Shown here one piece after another: positions 53,498 through 62,258 of a stretch of DNA of 64,000 bases. The DNA lies in assembly GCF_022829465.1 (NCBI RefSeq), contig NZ_JAKSXZ010000128.1, positions 124,001 through 188,000 on the forward strand. Direction: 5' to 3'. The notes below the pieces were generated by a model. The model saw only the letters and a list, made by a program, of their open reading frames with translations, did no database searches and was not told where the DNA came from. A program made the position numbers and the translations under genes. This DNA comes from Methylobacterium sp. J-067. Its GTDB lineage: Bacteria; Pseudomonadota; Alphaproteobacteria; Rhizobiales; Beijerinckiaceae. Each line of letters starts with the position of its first letter. Within the stretch, counting starts at the first letter, position 1.

Positions 53498-55063
53498 ATG
53501 CGAGGCATCGGAGTGGCCCAGTCGGCGATGTGGATGGTGGGAACAGGCGCGGGGCGGGGGGCTGCCTTCGCCCTGGGATGCGTGGCCCTCACCCTCGCCC
53601 TCCTGACGGGCGCCGCCGCCGATCCCGCGCCCACCGCCTCCGCGCCGGGCGGGGAGAGCGTGGCCATCGCGATCAAGGTGCATCCGCAGGTCGAGAAGCC
53701 CGAGCCGCCCTCGGGGGGCGGTGGTCCGGCGCCGGAGCGGCCGATGGCGACGCCGGCGGCGGGGCCGGCGGTGCCGGCGCGGGGGGACATCGCCCTGAAC
53801 ATCTCGCGGGGCCAGACCCTGCGGCTCGGGCGCCCGGCCAGCTCGATCTTCGTCGCGGACCCGGCCATCGCCGACATCCAGACGCCGTCGAACCAGGTCG
53901 TGTTCGTCTTCGGCAAGAAGGCGGGGCGCACCAGCCTGTTCGCCCTCGACGCCCTGGGCGAGCCCATCGCCGAGTACGGCGTGGCGGTGACGCCGCCCAT
54001 CGAGGATCTGCGCGGCCTCCTGCGCACCGAGGTCGGCGACGAGCGGATCAACGTCGCCTACACGCCGAACGGCGCGGTGCTCAGCGGCAGCCTGCCCAAT
54101 GCCGCCCTGGTCGAGAGCGCGAAGGCGATCACCGCCCAGTTCCTCGGCGCGGGCGCGACCGTCACGAACCGCCTGCGCGTGTCGGGGGCTTTGCAGGTGA
54201 ACCTGCAGGTGCGCGTCGCGGAGGTCCGCCGCAGCGTGCTCAAGGAATTCGGCATCAACATCAACGCGCGCACCCATGCGGGCGCGGTCGGCTTCACGGT
54301 GGTCTCGGGCGGGCGCGGCGCCGCGCCGGAGACGCGAAGCTCCGGGCGCACCAACTCCCTGGGCATCAGCTATTCCGACGGCATCAACAGCGTGTCGGCG
54401 ACCCTCGACGCCCTGGCCGAATCGGGGCTCGTGACGATCCTCGCCGAGCCGAACCTCACCGCCATCTCCGGCGAGAAGGCAAGTTTTTTGGCGGGCGGCG
54501 AGATCCCGATCCCCGTGGCGCAGGGCTTGGGCCAGACCTCCGTGCAATTCCGCCGCTTCGGCGCGAGCCTCGAATTCCAGCCGACCGTGCTGTCGAACAA
54601 CCTCATCAACATCCATGTCCGGCCGGAGGTGAGCGAGATCACCCCGGCCAACGGCATCGACATGAACGGGGTGAACATCCCCGGCCTCACCACGCGCTCG
54701 GCGGACACGGTGGTGGAACTGGCGAGCGGCCAGAGCTTCGCCATCGGCGGCCTCATCCGCAAGACCTTCGGCACCAACATCGGCACCATGCCGGGCATCG
54801 GGGACATCCCGATCCTCGGCGCCCTGTTCCGATCCAGCGCCTTCCAGAAGGAGGAGACCGAGTTGGTGATCATCGTCACCCCCACCATCGTGCGGGCGGC
54901 CTATGGGCCGCAGGCCCTCGAAGCCCCCACGGACCGGCTCGCGCCGCCGACCGATGCCGGCCGCGTCCTGCTCAACACCCAGTCGAAGGCGCCCGCGAAC
55001 CGCCGGGCGCCGCGCAAGGGTTCGGTGGGGCTCACGGGCGATGCGGGGCTCGGCGTGCCATGA
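53498..55063 (+). CDS. Secretin of the CpaC/RcpA type (Tad/Flp pilus), orphan beside the T3SS
   Basis: A 521-residue outer-membrane secretin. It has an exported N terminus (AFALGCVALTLALLTGAAAD) and a Pro/Gly-rich linker. The pilus N-terminal domain is LNISRGQTLRLGRPASSIFV, ADPAIADIQTPSNQVVFVFG. A BON-like domain contains AVLSGSLPNAALVESAKAIT, then the secretin core NLQVRVAEVRRSVLKEFGIN to PTVLSNNLINIHVRPEVSEI and GDIPILGALFRSSAFQKEET. This is CpaC-like rather than Ysc-like. It might complete the NolW-like half as the T3SS channel (RhcC2 role). A GTG at 53513 with GAGG upstream is an alternative start. Confidence 0.85.
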   Translation: MRGIGVAQSAMWMVGTGAGRGAAFALGCVALTLALLTGAAADPAPTASAPGGESVAIAIKVHPQVEKPEPPSGGGGPAPERPMATPAAGPAVPARGDIALNISRGQTLRLGRPASSIFVADPAIADIQTPSNQVVFVFGKKAGRTSLFALDALGEPIAEYGVAVTPPIEDLRGLLRTEVGDERINVAYTPNGAVLSGSLPNAALVESAKAITAQFLGAGATVTNRLRVSGALQVNLQVRVAEVRRSVLKEFGININARTHAGAVGFTVVSGGRGAAPETRSSGRTNSLGISYSDGINSVSATLDALAESGLVTILAEPNLTAISGEKASFLAGGEIPIPVAQGLGQTSVQFRRFGASLEFQPTVLSNNLINIHVRPEVSEITPANGIDMNGVNIPGLTTRSADTVVELASGQSFAIGGLIRKTFGTNIGTMPGIGDIPILGALFRSSAFQKEETELVIIVTPTIVRAAYGPQALEAPTDRLAPPTDAGRVLLNTQSKAPANRRAPRKGSVGLTGDAGLGVP

Positions 55064-55686
55064 GCGGCGCCCCCGTGAGAACCGCCCTCGCGGCCCTCGC
55101 CGCCCTGTCCGGCCTCGCCGGCTGCACGCCCGTCACCCTGCCGCCGCCGGTGACGGGCGGCGACGGGCAGGAGATCCGCGTCGAGGCGGTGCCGACCCGC
55201 CTCCTCGTCGGGCGCGGCGGCATCCCCCTCGGGCGACTCGCGGGCGCCCTCGGCGCGGCCGCGCGGGGGCGGTTCGACGCCCTGCATCTCACACTCTACG
55301 GCCGGGACCGGGGGAGCCTGCGGGCGGTGATCGCGGTCGCCCGCCGGGCGGGCGTCGATCCTCTGAAGATCCACGTCGTGCCGGGATCGGGCCCGCCCGG
55401 TGCGGTGGAGGTGATCGCCGCCCGGTTCGCGGCGCTGGCCCCGGTCTGCCCCTCGCTGGCCATCGTCGGGCCCTCGGTCAACGACAACGATTTCGAGCCG
55501 ACCCTCGGCTGCTCCACCCGCCGCAACCTCGCGGCGATGGTCAACGACCCCGCCGACCTCCTCGGCTCGGACGTCGTGGTGCCGAGCGACGGGGCTTACG
55601 CGGCGCGGGGGATCGAGCGCTACCGCGACACCAAGCCGGCCCTCGGCCAGCGGGATGCCCCCGCGCCGGGCAGCCCGCAACCCTGA
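55060..55686 (+). CDS. CpaD-like pilus lipoprotein
   Basis: A 208-residue lipoprotein: signal TALAALAALSGLAGC with lipobox LAGC, mature start TPVTLPPPVTGG. CpaD-family blocks are RFDALHLTLYGRDRGSLRAV, ARRAGVDPLKIHVVPGSGPP, SLAIVGPSVNDNDFEPTLGC and STRRNLAAMVNDPADLLG. In Tad systems CpaD works with the CpaC secretin at the outer membrane. ATGA overlap with the secretin gene shows a dedicated pair. No other tad genes (cpaA, B, E, F, tadB, C) are in the window. Confidence 0.85.
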   Translation: MSGAPVRTALAALAALSGLAGCTPVTLPPPVTGGDGQEIRVEAVPTRLLVGRGGIPLGRLAGALGAAARGRFDALHLTLYGRDRGSLRAVIAVARRAGVDPLKIHVVPGSGPPGAVEVIAARFAALAPVCPSLAIVGPSVNDNDFEPTLGCSTRRNLAAMVNDPADLLGSDVVVPSDGAYAARGIERYRDTKPALGQRDAPAPGSPQP

Positions 55687-55755
55687 CGCGCGTTGACCCG
55701 TCCGCGAGCCGGCCTGTACGCATCCATCCGGCTGCCCCTTACGGAGAGATCATCC

Positions 55756-56262
55756 ATGCGTGCCACCGCCCGAGTCGTGCTGCTCTGCCTTTCGCCGCTC
55801 CTGGCAGGCGCGGCCGCCGCCGAGGACTTCACCGCCGGCTCCCTCAAGATCGGCCAGCCCTGGTCGCGGGCGACGCCGAATGGCGCCAAGGTCGCGGGCG
55901 GCTACCTGACCGTCACCAACACCGGCTCCGAGCCCGACACCCTGACCGGCGGCACCTTCGATGAGGCCGGCAGCGTCGAGATCCACTCCATGTCCATGGA
56001 GGGCGGCGTGATGAAGATGGCCCCGGTGGAGAGCGGCCTCGTCGTGAAGCCGGGCGAGACGGTGACGCTCAAGCCCGGCGGCTACCACCTGATGTTCCTC
56101 GGCCTGAAGGATCCGCTGAAGAAGGGCGAGACCGTGAAGGGCACCCTGACCTTCGCCAAGGCCGGCTCCGTGCCGGTGACGTTCAGCGTCGAGGCCCTGG
56201 CCGCCAAGGCGCCGGGCGCCGCCGGCAGCGAGATGGACCACGGCAACGGACACCACCACTGA
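55756..56262 (+). CDS. Periplasmic copper chaperone PCuAC family
   Basis: A 168-residue exported protein: signal VVLLCLSPLLAGAAAAEDF. The mature domain has GQPWSRATPNGAKVAGGYLT, SVEIHSMSMEGGVMKMAPVE and GGYHLMFLGLKDPLKKGETV. The H-x-M with spaced Met and the later H-L-M form the Cu(I) site of PCuAC, which delivers copper to cytochrome oxidase. A C-terminal His tail (DHGNGHHH) may bind extra metal. The ATG at 55756 follows ACGGAGAGATC. Confidence 0.9.
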   Translation: MRATARVVLLCLSPLLAGAAAAEDFTAGSLKIGQPWSRATPNGAKVAGGYLTVTNTGSEPDTLTGGTFDEAGSVEIHSMSMEGGVMKMAPVESGLVVKPGETVTLKPGGYHLMFLGLKDPLKKGETVKGTLTFAKAGSVPVTFSVEALAAKAPGAAGSEMDHGNGHHH

Positions 56263-56470
56263 GGCGTCGCGGGACCGTGGCCCGATCCGGGGCACGGTCT
56301 TCGCGTTCGACGATTTCAACTCTCGATCTACATCGCGATAGATATACAATCGAAATACAGTCACGAACCGTCAATCATCGGGTCAAAACCGTCTTGGCGC
56401 AGACGAAAGCTTGCGCTAGAGCGCATTCGGCTCCCTGCGGAGCCGTCGCACTCACGGAGCATTCGCAGCG

Positions 56471-57451
56471 ATGGTCGAACCGGCCCCCGCCCGTCCGGGC
56501 ATCTTCGTCGCCACACCGGTCTACGGCGCCGCCTGCTACATGCCCTACGTCACGGGGCTGCTGTCCCTGCAGAAGATCTGCGCCGAGGCGGGGATCGGGT
56601 TCGACTATTTCTACGTGAGCGGCACCGCCCTGCTGCATGAGCACCGCAACGTCGCGGCCGCCGCCTTCATGCACCACAGCGACCTGTCGCACCTGCTCTA
56701 CGTCGATGCCGATATCGGCTTCGACGGGGCGGACATCCTGCGCATGTTCGTGGAGCAGCGGGAGGTCGTGCTGGGCCCCTATCCGGCCAAGCACATCAAC
56801 TGGCACGGCGTCGTGGAGACGGCCCGGCGGAATCCGGACCTTCCGGCCCACGAGATCGCCCTGCGGATGGCCGATTACAGCACGAACTTCTACGGCCTGG
56901 ACGACCGGGCCACCCTGACCGCGAACGGGCTCAACGAGATCCATGCCGGCGGCGCGGGGCTCATGATGATCGCGCGCTCGGCCCTCGCCCGGATCGACCG
57001 GGCCTATCCCGGCGCCCGGAGCCGCTTCCCCGACGCCTACCGCCACCTCGTGCCGAACATCGACACCCTGGTCGAGTATTTTGCCTTCGACCGCGAGCCC
57101 GACGGGCGGCTGCTCTCGGAGGATCTGACCTTCTGCAAGCGCTGGCGGGAGATCGGTGGCAAGATCTACGCGGCGCCGTGGGTGCGCACGACCCATGTCG
57201 GCCCGTTCTACTTCCGGGGCGAATTGCCGGCCCTGCTGTCGGGCAGCGCACCGGTCCAGCCGATCGTCGTGCCCGAGCCGGCGGCGGCCCCCGCTCCCGC
57301 GCCCGCGCCCAAATCCCCGCCCGCTTCGGAGCCGATCATCCTCTCGCAGGCTCCTTCGAAGCCGGATCCGGCGGAAGCCGCCGCCAAGCGTCGCCGGCCG
57401 GGACGGGGCGCCAAGGCCTCCGCCGCCGACGACGAGGTCGGCTCGGCCTGA
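56471..57451 (+). CDS. Glycosyltransferase-like protein (GT-A fold, ANP1-like) with Pro/Ala-rich tail
   Basis: A 326-residue protein. The N-terminal 260 residues are a nucleotide-sugar-type domain: GIFVATPVYGAACYMPYVTG, HLLYVDADIGFDGADILRMF with the D-x-D metal motif, LGPYPAKHINWHGVVETARR and LLSEDLTFCKRWREIGGKIY. A 70-residue Pro/Ala-rich and basic C-terminal tail follows. No signal peptide or membrane helix. The acceptor is unknown. The 208-bp upstream gap is AT-rich and has no gene. Confidence 0.8.
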   Translation: MVEPAPARPGIFVATPVYGAACYMPYVTGLLSLQKICAEAGIGFDYFYVSGTALLHEHRNVAAAAFMHHSDLSHLLYVDADIGFDGADILRMFVEQREVVLGPYPAKHINWHGVVETARRNPDLPAHEIALRMADYSTNFYGLDDRATLTANGLNEIHAGGAGLMMIARSALARIDRAYPGARSRFPDAYRHLVPNIDTLVEYFAFDREPDGRLLSEDLTFCKRWREIGGKIYAAPWVRTTHVGPFYFRGELPALLSGSAPVQPIVVPEPAAAPAPAPAPKSPPASEPIILSQAPSKPDPAEAAAKRRRPGRGAKASAADDEVGSA

Positions 57452-57454
57452 GCG

Positions 57455-58513
57455 TCAGCGCGGCTCGGCGGGGGCGATGGCGACGCGGTCGAACCCGCCG
57501 AGACGGTAGACGAGGTAGGACAGGAGCCACGCGGCCGCGAACAGGCCGACGATGCCGAACCCCAGCACCCCGAAATGCTCGTTCACGGCGCCGACCCAGC
57601 CCCAGAACCGGCCCTCCAGGCCGAGCTTGTCGGCGATGAGGTTGAGGGCTTCCAGCGTGCCCACCACCAGGGCGACGACGACCGAGATCGCCGTGATGGT
57701 GAGGTTGTAGAACAGCCGCCGCATCGGCTGGACGGTGGCCCAGCGATAGGCGCCGAGCATCAGCACCCCGTCGGCGGTGTCGACCAGCGCCATGCCGGCG
57801 GTGAACAGGGCGGGGAAGACGAGGATCGCCCAGGGGTCGGCCCCCCGGCTCGCCTCGGCCGCCGAGAGCCCGAACAGGCTCACCTCCGTCGCGGTGTCGA
57901 AGCCCAGGGCGAAGAGGAAGCCCAGCGGATACATGTGCCAGGGGCGCGTCATGAGGCGGAAGAGCGGACGCAGCAGCCGGGCGAGGATTCCCTGTCTGGC
58001 GAGGAGCCCGTCGAGGTCGGCCTCCTCGTAGCGCCCGGTGCGGCGCACCTGCCGGAAGCTGCGCCAGACGCCCGCCAGGATCACGAGGTTCACGAGGCCG
58101 ATCACGATCAGGAAGCCGGCCGAGACGCCGGTGCCGATCAGGTTGCCGAGTTGCCGGAACTCGTCCGACGCGGTGAGGAGGCTCGTCGTCGCCAGCGCGA
58201 CGGCGGCGGCGGCGGCCACCACGATCGTGGAATGGCCGAGCGCGAACCACAGCCCCACCGAGACCGGGCGCTGACCCGCCTGCAGCAGCTTGCGCGTCAC
58301 GTTGTCGATGGCGGCGATGTGGTCCGGGTCCACGGCGTGGCGCAGGCCGAACACGTAGGCGAGCAGGGCGGTCGAGAGCAGGGTCGGGCTGTGCGCGAAG
58401 GCGCTCCAGGCCCAGAGCCACGCCCCGACATTGCCGGCGACCAGCAGAGCCGCGAGGAGACCGAGCCGCCGTCTGAGGCGTGATGTCCCGGGAGGAGAGG
58501 AAACCACTGTCAC
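57455..58513 (-). CDS. NiCoT-family nickel/cobalt permease
   Basis: A 352-residue membrane protein of eight helices. The NiCoT signature in helix 2 is YVFGLRHAVDPDHIAAIDNV (H-x4-D-H). Further family blocks are LWFALGHSTIVVAAAAA, LGFLFALGFDTATEVSLFGL, FPALFTAGMALVDTADGVLM and YRWATVQPMRRLFYNLTITA. It imports Ni2+ or Co2+ with high affinity. The GTG at 58513 overlaps the stop of the upstream gene (GTGA). No cobalamin or nickel riboswitch is visible upstream. Confidence 0.92.
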   Translation of the reverse strand: MTVVSSPPGTSRLRRRLGLLAALLVAGNVGAWLWAWSAFAHSPTLLSTALLAYVFGLRHAVDPDHIAAIDNVTRKLLQAGQRPVSVGLWFALGHSTIVVAAAAAVALATTSLLTASDEFRQLGNLIGTGVSAGFLIVIGLVNLVILAGVWRSFRQVRRTGRYEEADLDGLLARQGILARLLRPLFRLMTRPWHMYPLGFLFALGFDTATEVSLFGLSAAEASRGADPWAILVFPALFTAGMALVDTADGVLMLGAYRWATVQPMRRLFYNLTITAISVVVALVVGTLEALNLIADKLGLEGRFWGWVGAVNEHFGVLGFGIVGLFAAAWLLSYLVYRLGGFDRVAIAPAEPR

Positions 58514-59490
58514 CCGTGGGGCCGGAGGGACGGCGCGTCACCGCGCAGGTAGGGCGCCTGGACCTCGGCGGCCCGCAGCGCCGCCCGAAGGTAGCGGCTC
58601 CGGCCCGTGGGTCCAGGGGGCGTCAGGTCCGGGGACGGCGCGCGCCCCGCCTCGGCCGCGCGTTTGGCGGCCACGAGGGCGGGGTCCCCCCAGGCATCGA
58701 GGATCGCCTGGAAGGCCTCGTGCCGGGCCCGGACGAAGGGAATCGCCCGGCCTGCGGCATCCTTCGCTGGGTGCGGCGGGTGCAGGGCGCCGCAGGGCAC
58801 GAAGCCGGGCGGGATCGGCGCCGTGGCGGCATGGCTGCGTCCGGCGCGCAGGATCTCCGGCACGAGGCGCGCATGCGGCCCCTCCGGCCCCGCCTGCCAC
58901 GGGGTGAACACCTCGATCCGGCCGATCCGCGTCAGGAACACCCGGTGCGGGTTCGCCTCGGCGAGCCAGCCGCCGGAGTCGAGCGAGGGGCGTTTGCCTC
59001 CGGCCCGCAAGCGGGCGATGAGGGCGGGGTCCGCCGTGCGGAGGCAGGCATCGACCGCGCGCAGGGAGAGGCCGAGATCGAATAGGATCGCCCCGCGATC
59101 CTGGTCCCGCGCCGCATCCGCATCCGGCCCAAGTTCGGTGAGGGCGCCTCGCCGGGCCATGGCACAGGCCTCCTCCGGCAGGCACAGGGCGACGGCGTGG
59201 CTCCAGCCGGTGGCGAAGGCGGTCTCGTAGGCAAGCAGCCGCAGTGTGGCCGGCGGCGCCAGGGCGAGGGCGCCCCGCGCCGTGGCGAGCCCGAGGCGCC
59301 CGTCCGCCAGGGGGAGGGCGGCCTCGTCCGCATCCCGCCGGAACGCGGCAAGGGCGCCGAAACTGCCGAGGCTCCAGCTGGTCTCGGCCTCCGCCAGCGC
59401 CCCGCGCAGGAGGGCGTCCACGGGGCCGGGGGCCGCGCTCTCACTCGGCGGCGGCACGGGCGGGGGCGACGGCCGGGTCGGTCTCGTCAT
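58510..59490 (-). CDS. Conserved hypothetical protein coupled to the NiCoT gene (326 aa)
   Basis: A 326-residue soluble protein starting MTRPTRPSPPPVPPPSESAA. It is rich in Ala, Arg and Pro, with two short motifs, AVALCLPEEACAMARRGALT and PIPPGFVPCGALHPPHPAKD. I cannot place it in a family. It overlaps the NiCoT start by 4 bp and the MFS gene stop by 50 bp on the same strand, so the three genes may form an operon. His/Cys-containing loops could bind metal, which is speculation from context. Confidence 0.7.
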   Translation of the reverse strand: MTRPTRPSPPPVPPPSESAAPGPVDALLRGALAEAETSWSLGSFGALAAFRRDADEAALPLADGRLGLATARGALALAPPATLRLLAYETAFATGWSHAVALCLPEEACAMARRGALTELGPDADAARDQDRGAILFDLGLSLRAVDACLRTADPALIARLRAGGKRPSLDSGGWLAEANPHRVFLTRIGRIEVFTPWQAGPEGPHARLVPEILRAGRSHAATAPIPPGFVPCGALHPPHPAKDAAGRAIPFVRARHEAFQAILDAWGDPALVAAKRAAEAGRAPSPDLTPPGPTGRSRYLRAALRAAEVQAPYLRGDAPSLRPHG

Positions 59491-60781
59491 CGAGGCTGCG
59501 GTCCTTCGTCTCCGGCAGCAGCAGCGCGGCGATGGTGCCGACGAGGCTGAACGCCGCGAGATAATAGGCCGGCGCGAGGCGGTCGCCCGTGGACGTCACG
59601 AGCCAGTTGATGATGAAGTTCGTGCTGCCGCCGAAGAGCGAGACCGACAGGGCGTAGACCAGGGCGAGCCCGGTGCTGCGCACTGAGCGGGGCAGGGCCT
59701 CGGGGATGGCGACGATGATCGCGGCGGCGTTGATGGAGGACAGGGCCGAGAGCAGGAAGGTCACGGCGTAGACGGCGGCCGGGCCGGGCGTCCGCAGCAG
59801 CCAGAGGAAGGCCGGCACCGCCAGGACGAGGATCGCCGCGCGGGGCCAGATCATCACCGGCCGTCGCCCGAACCGGTCGGCGAGCCAGCCGCCGAGGAGG
59901 GGGAAGCCCACCGAGGCGAGGCCCAGCGCGATGGGCACCGCCGTGGCGGCGGTCTCGCTGAGGCCGAGGGTCGCCCCGGCATAGACGGGCATGTTGGTGC
60001 CGACCGCGTTCGAGACCGTGGAGGCCGCGATCACGAGGAAGGTCAGGCCGAGCAGCCGCCAATGGTCGCGCAGGAGCCGCCCGACCACCTCCCGCGCGGA
60101 GCCCGCCGCCTGCGGATCCTCACCCTCGCCGGCCGTCTCGGGCAGGTGGCTGCGGATGATGAGGCCGATCGGCACCACGGTGAGGCCGAGCAGGAACATC
60201 ACCCGCCAGCCCCATTGGTTCATGGCGGCATCGCCGATGGTGAGGGCCAGCAGGGTGGAGACGAGGCCCGCGAGCAGCGCGGCGCAGCCCTGGCTGGCGA
60301 TCTGCCAGCTGGTCACGAAGCCCCGATGACCGAGAGGCGCGGCTTCGAGGAGATAGGCGGTGGAGGGCCCGACCTCGCCGCCCAGCGCCAGCCCCTGGAT
60401 GAGCCGCCCGGCAATGACGATGGCTTGAGCCCAGCCCCCGATCTGTGCGTAGCTCGGGCAGGCGGCCAGGATGAGCATGCCGACCGCCATGAGGGCGATG
60501 GTGACGAGCATGGCGGGCTTGCGCCCGGCCCGGTCGGCCAGCGCCCCGATCACCGCCCCGCCGATCGGCCGCATGACGTAGCCGACGCCGAACAGGGCGA
60601 GGGACGCGAGCAGGCTGTGGCTGGCATCGGCCGCGGGGAAGAACGCCTCGCCGATGGGCTTCGCGAAGAAGGCGTAGACGGTGAAATCGTAGAATTCGAG
60701 CGCGTTCCCGAGGACGACCGCGCCGACGGACTTCCGGTCGAGGCCGGGCCGCGTGGCGGCAGCTTGGGTGGGAAAATCCAT
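59441..60781 (-). CDS. MFS transporter, metabolite:H+ symporter (MHS) family
   Basis: A 446-residue 12-helix transporter. Helix 1 region NALEFYDFTVYAFFAKPIGE, the motif GALADRAGRKPAMLVTIALM and helix 4-5 RLIQGLALGGEVGPSTAYLL are typical of MHS proteins that carry citrate, proline, ketoglutarate or similar metabolites. GFPLLGGWLADRFGRRPVMI repeats the signature in the second half. Start ATG at 60781 (MDFPTQAAATRPG); the frame upstream to 60808 is open. It is divergent from tRNA-Phe. Confidence 0.87.
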   Translation of the reverse strand: MDFPTQAAATRPGLDRKSVGAVVLGNALEFYDFTVYAFFAKPIGEAFFPAADASHSLLASLALFGVGYVMRPIGGAVIGALADRAGRKPAMLVTIALMAVGMLILAACPSYAQIGGWAQAIVIAGRLIQGLALGGEVGPSTAYLLEAAPLGHRGFVTSWQIASQGCAALLAGLVSTLLALTIGDAAMNQWGWRVMFLLGLTVVPIGLIIRSHLPETAGEGEDPQAAGSAREVVGRLLRDHWRLLGLTFLVIAASTVSNAVGTNMPVYAGATLGLSETAATAVPIALGLASVGFPLLGGWLADRFGRRPVMIWPRAAILVLAVPAFLWLLRTPGPAAVYAVTFLLSALSSINAAAIIVAIPEALPRSVRSTGLALVYALSVSLFGGSTNFIINWLVTSTGDRLAPAYYLAAFSLVGTIAALLLPETKDRSLDDETDPAVAPARAAAE

Positions 60782-60968
60782 GCGGTGACGCTCTCGCCTG
60801 TTCGGCACTGGGACGGCGGAGGTAGTGCGACGCCCGTGAAAGGGCAGGGCGCGCCGCCCGGCCCGGGGAGAATCGTTGCCGGCGCCAAGAAGCGCAAAGC
60901 AAGGCTGGACAGGAGCCTCGACCGCCTCTATACCCCCGCCGTCCGCAGCCGAAACGGCCCGCGTCGAC

Positions 60969-61044
60969 GCCCAGGTAGCTCAGTTGGTAGAGCATGCGAC
61001 TGAAAATCGCAGTGTCGGTGGTTCGATTCCGCCCCTGGGCACCA
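60969..61044 (+). tRNA. tRNA-Phe (anticodon GAA)
   Basis: A full cloverleaf: acceptor GCCCAGG pairs with CCTGGGC, D arm GTAGCTCAGTTGGTAGAGC, anticodon stem TGCGA/TCGCA with loop CTGAAAA (anticodon GAA at 61002-61004), T arm GGTTCGATTCC, and an encoded CCA at 61042-61044. The 61045-61278 stretch after it holds no gene. Confidence 0.97.
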
Positions 61045-61278
61045 CTCCTCGGCTAAGCCGCTCTTAACGCTAGTTATTTCGAGATTATCCCCACGGGCAA
61101 CTCCTTGCATGAGTTTCCGATGGGGATTCCGGTCGTGCTTACGGACGCCCGACATCCATCGCGGCGGCGACGCTCATGCCTCGACGCCGAGGCTCATTGA
61201 AAAGGGTGCGGAAGCGAATCGGGGATCACGGCCCAGCGCATTCCAGCGAGCCGGAATTTCGAGCCCAGCTTGCGATGA

Positions 61279-61620
61279 TCAGGATATCCGCGACCAGGGG
61301 GCGATCCCGTGCGGAGGGCCCGCTCGCGATGGGCAGGGTTGTCCGGGGCCGAACAACGCACCGGCAAAGCCGTCCGTCAGCATGCTGGCCGTCGAGCCCG
61401 TGGTGCCGTGCAGGACCACGACGGGCTCGCCCTTCGGATCGCCGATGGTGACGTAGTGCAGATGCAGCTCCGGCAGGACTTCGCCCGTGTGGAACGTGAA
61501 GTCCTTGACCGTCCAATCGTCATCCTTGGGCGCGGGATACTCAGCCGCCTGTGCCGCCGCCATCGCCCAGGACAACGCCAGTCCCGCGGCGGCCGCCCGC
61601 AGCAGAGTCAACGCGCGCAT
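61279..61620 (-). pseudogene. Truncated alpha/beta-hydrolase (homoserine O-acetyltransferase family), 5' fragment
   Basis: From the ATG at 61620 the protein has a normal signal peptide (LLRAAAAGLALSWAMAAAQA) and the conserved N-terminal part of a secreted MetX-like hydrolase: WTVKDFTFHTGEVLPELHLH, YVTIGDPKGEPVVVLHGTTG, SMLTDGFAGALFGPGQP. After GPGQP, near residue 94, similarity stops abruptly and the frame ends at 61279. The catalytic Ser, Asp and His regions (about 250 residues) are missing. The remnant lies 235 bp from tRNA-Phe, consistent with a deletion or a lost insertion next to the tRNA. Confidence 0.75.
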
Positions 61621-61664
61621 GTGACCTCCCTCGATGCTGCGACCGGTTTCAGTTCGGTGGCCCG

Positions 61665-62258
61665 TCAAAGCCGCGCGATGTAGGCGGCGAGGTCGCGGAT
61701 CTCGTCGTCCTTCAGCTCCTGGGCGACCTCGTTCATCGCCGGGTCGTAACCCGGCCGCGCGTTGGATTTGTAGGCGGCCAGGGCCTTGGCGAGATATTCC
61801 TCCCGCTGGGCGCGGATCCGCGGGATCGCGTCGTGGCCCGCGAGGTCGGCTCCGTGGCAGGACGTGCACTGGTGCTTGACGATGATCGCCTGGGCACGCG
61901 CCTTGAGCGCGTCGTCCGGCGCGGCACCGGACCAGGCCGGCGCGGGCAGGGTCGCGACGGCCTCCGCATAGGCCTTGAGGTCGTCGTCGGAGAACCCGGC
62001 GGCGATGTCGTTCATCGGCGCCGCCTCCCGCTGCTTCTCCCGGAACTGGAAAAGCTGCGTCACCACGTAATCCGCCGGCTGCGCCCCGAGCGAGGGCACC
62101 CCCTCGGTCGCAGAGGTTCCCGCGCCGTGGCAGGCGACGCAGGCCGTCAGCCTCTCCGGAACCGGGGCCTCGGCGGCCGGGGCCGCGAGGGCCGCCCCGG
62201 TCATGCCGACGGCGGCGAGGGAAGCCAGCGCCCCGAACGCACCCCGCCTACCCGTCAT
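61665..62258 (-). CDS. Di-haem cytochrome c (c4/c-553-like), periplasmic
   Basis: A 197-residue exported protein: signal AFGALASLAAVGMTGAALAA. Two haem-binding sites are TACVACHGAG (near residue 41) and HQCTSCHGADL (near 131), each in a cytochrome c domain with an axial Met candidate (AAPMNDIAAGFSDDDLKAYA and DPAMNEVAQELKDDEIRDLA). It overlaps the PQQ dehydrogenase stop by 4 bp, so it is the probable electron acceptor of that enzyme. Confidence 0.92.
   Translation of the reverse strand: MTGRRGAFGALASLAAVGMTGAALAAPAAEAPVPERLTACVACHGAGTSATEGVPSLGAQPADYVVTQLFQFREKQREAAPMNDIAAGFSDDDLKAYAEAVATLPAPAWSGAAPDDALKARAQAIIVKHQCTSCHGADLAGHDAIPRIRAQREEYLAKALAAYKSNARPGYDPAMNEVAQELKDDEIRDLAAYIARL

Noticed and set aside
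57455..60781. Cobalamin or nickel riboswitch for the NiCoT gene
   Set aside because: The NiCoT start overlaps the upstream coding gene and there is no leader region; no B12-box-like sequence was seen before the MFS gene either.
60969..62258. Prophage or integrative element at tRNA-Phe
   Set aside because: No integrase, phage gene or duplicated tRNA 3' end was found; only a truncated hydrolase gene suggests past rearrangement.
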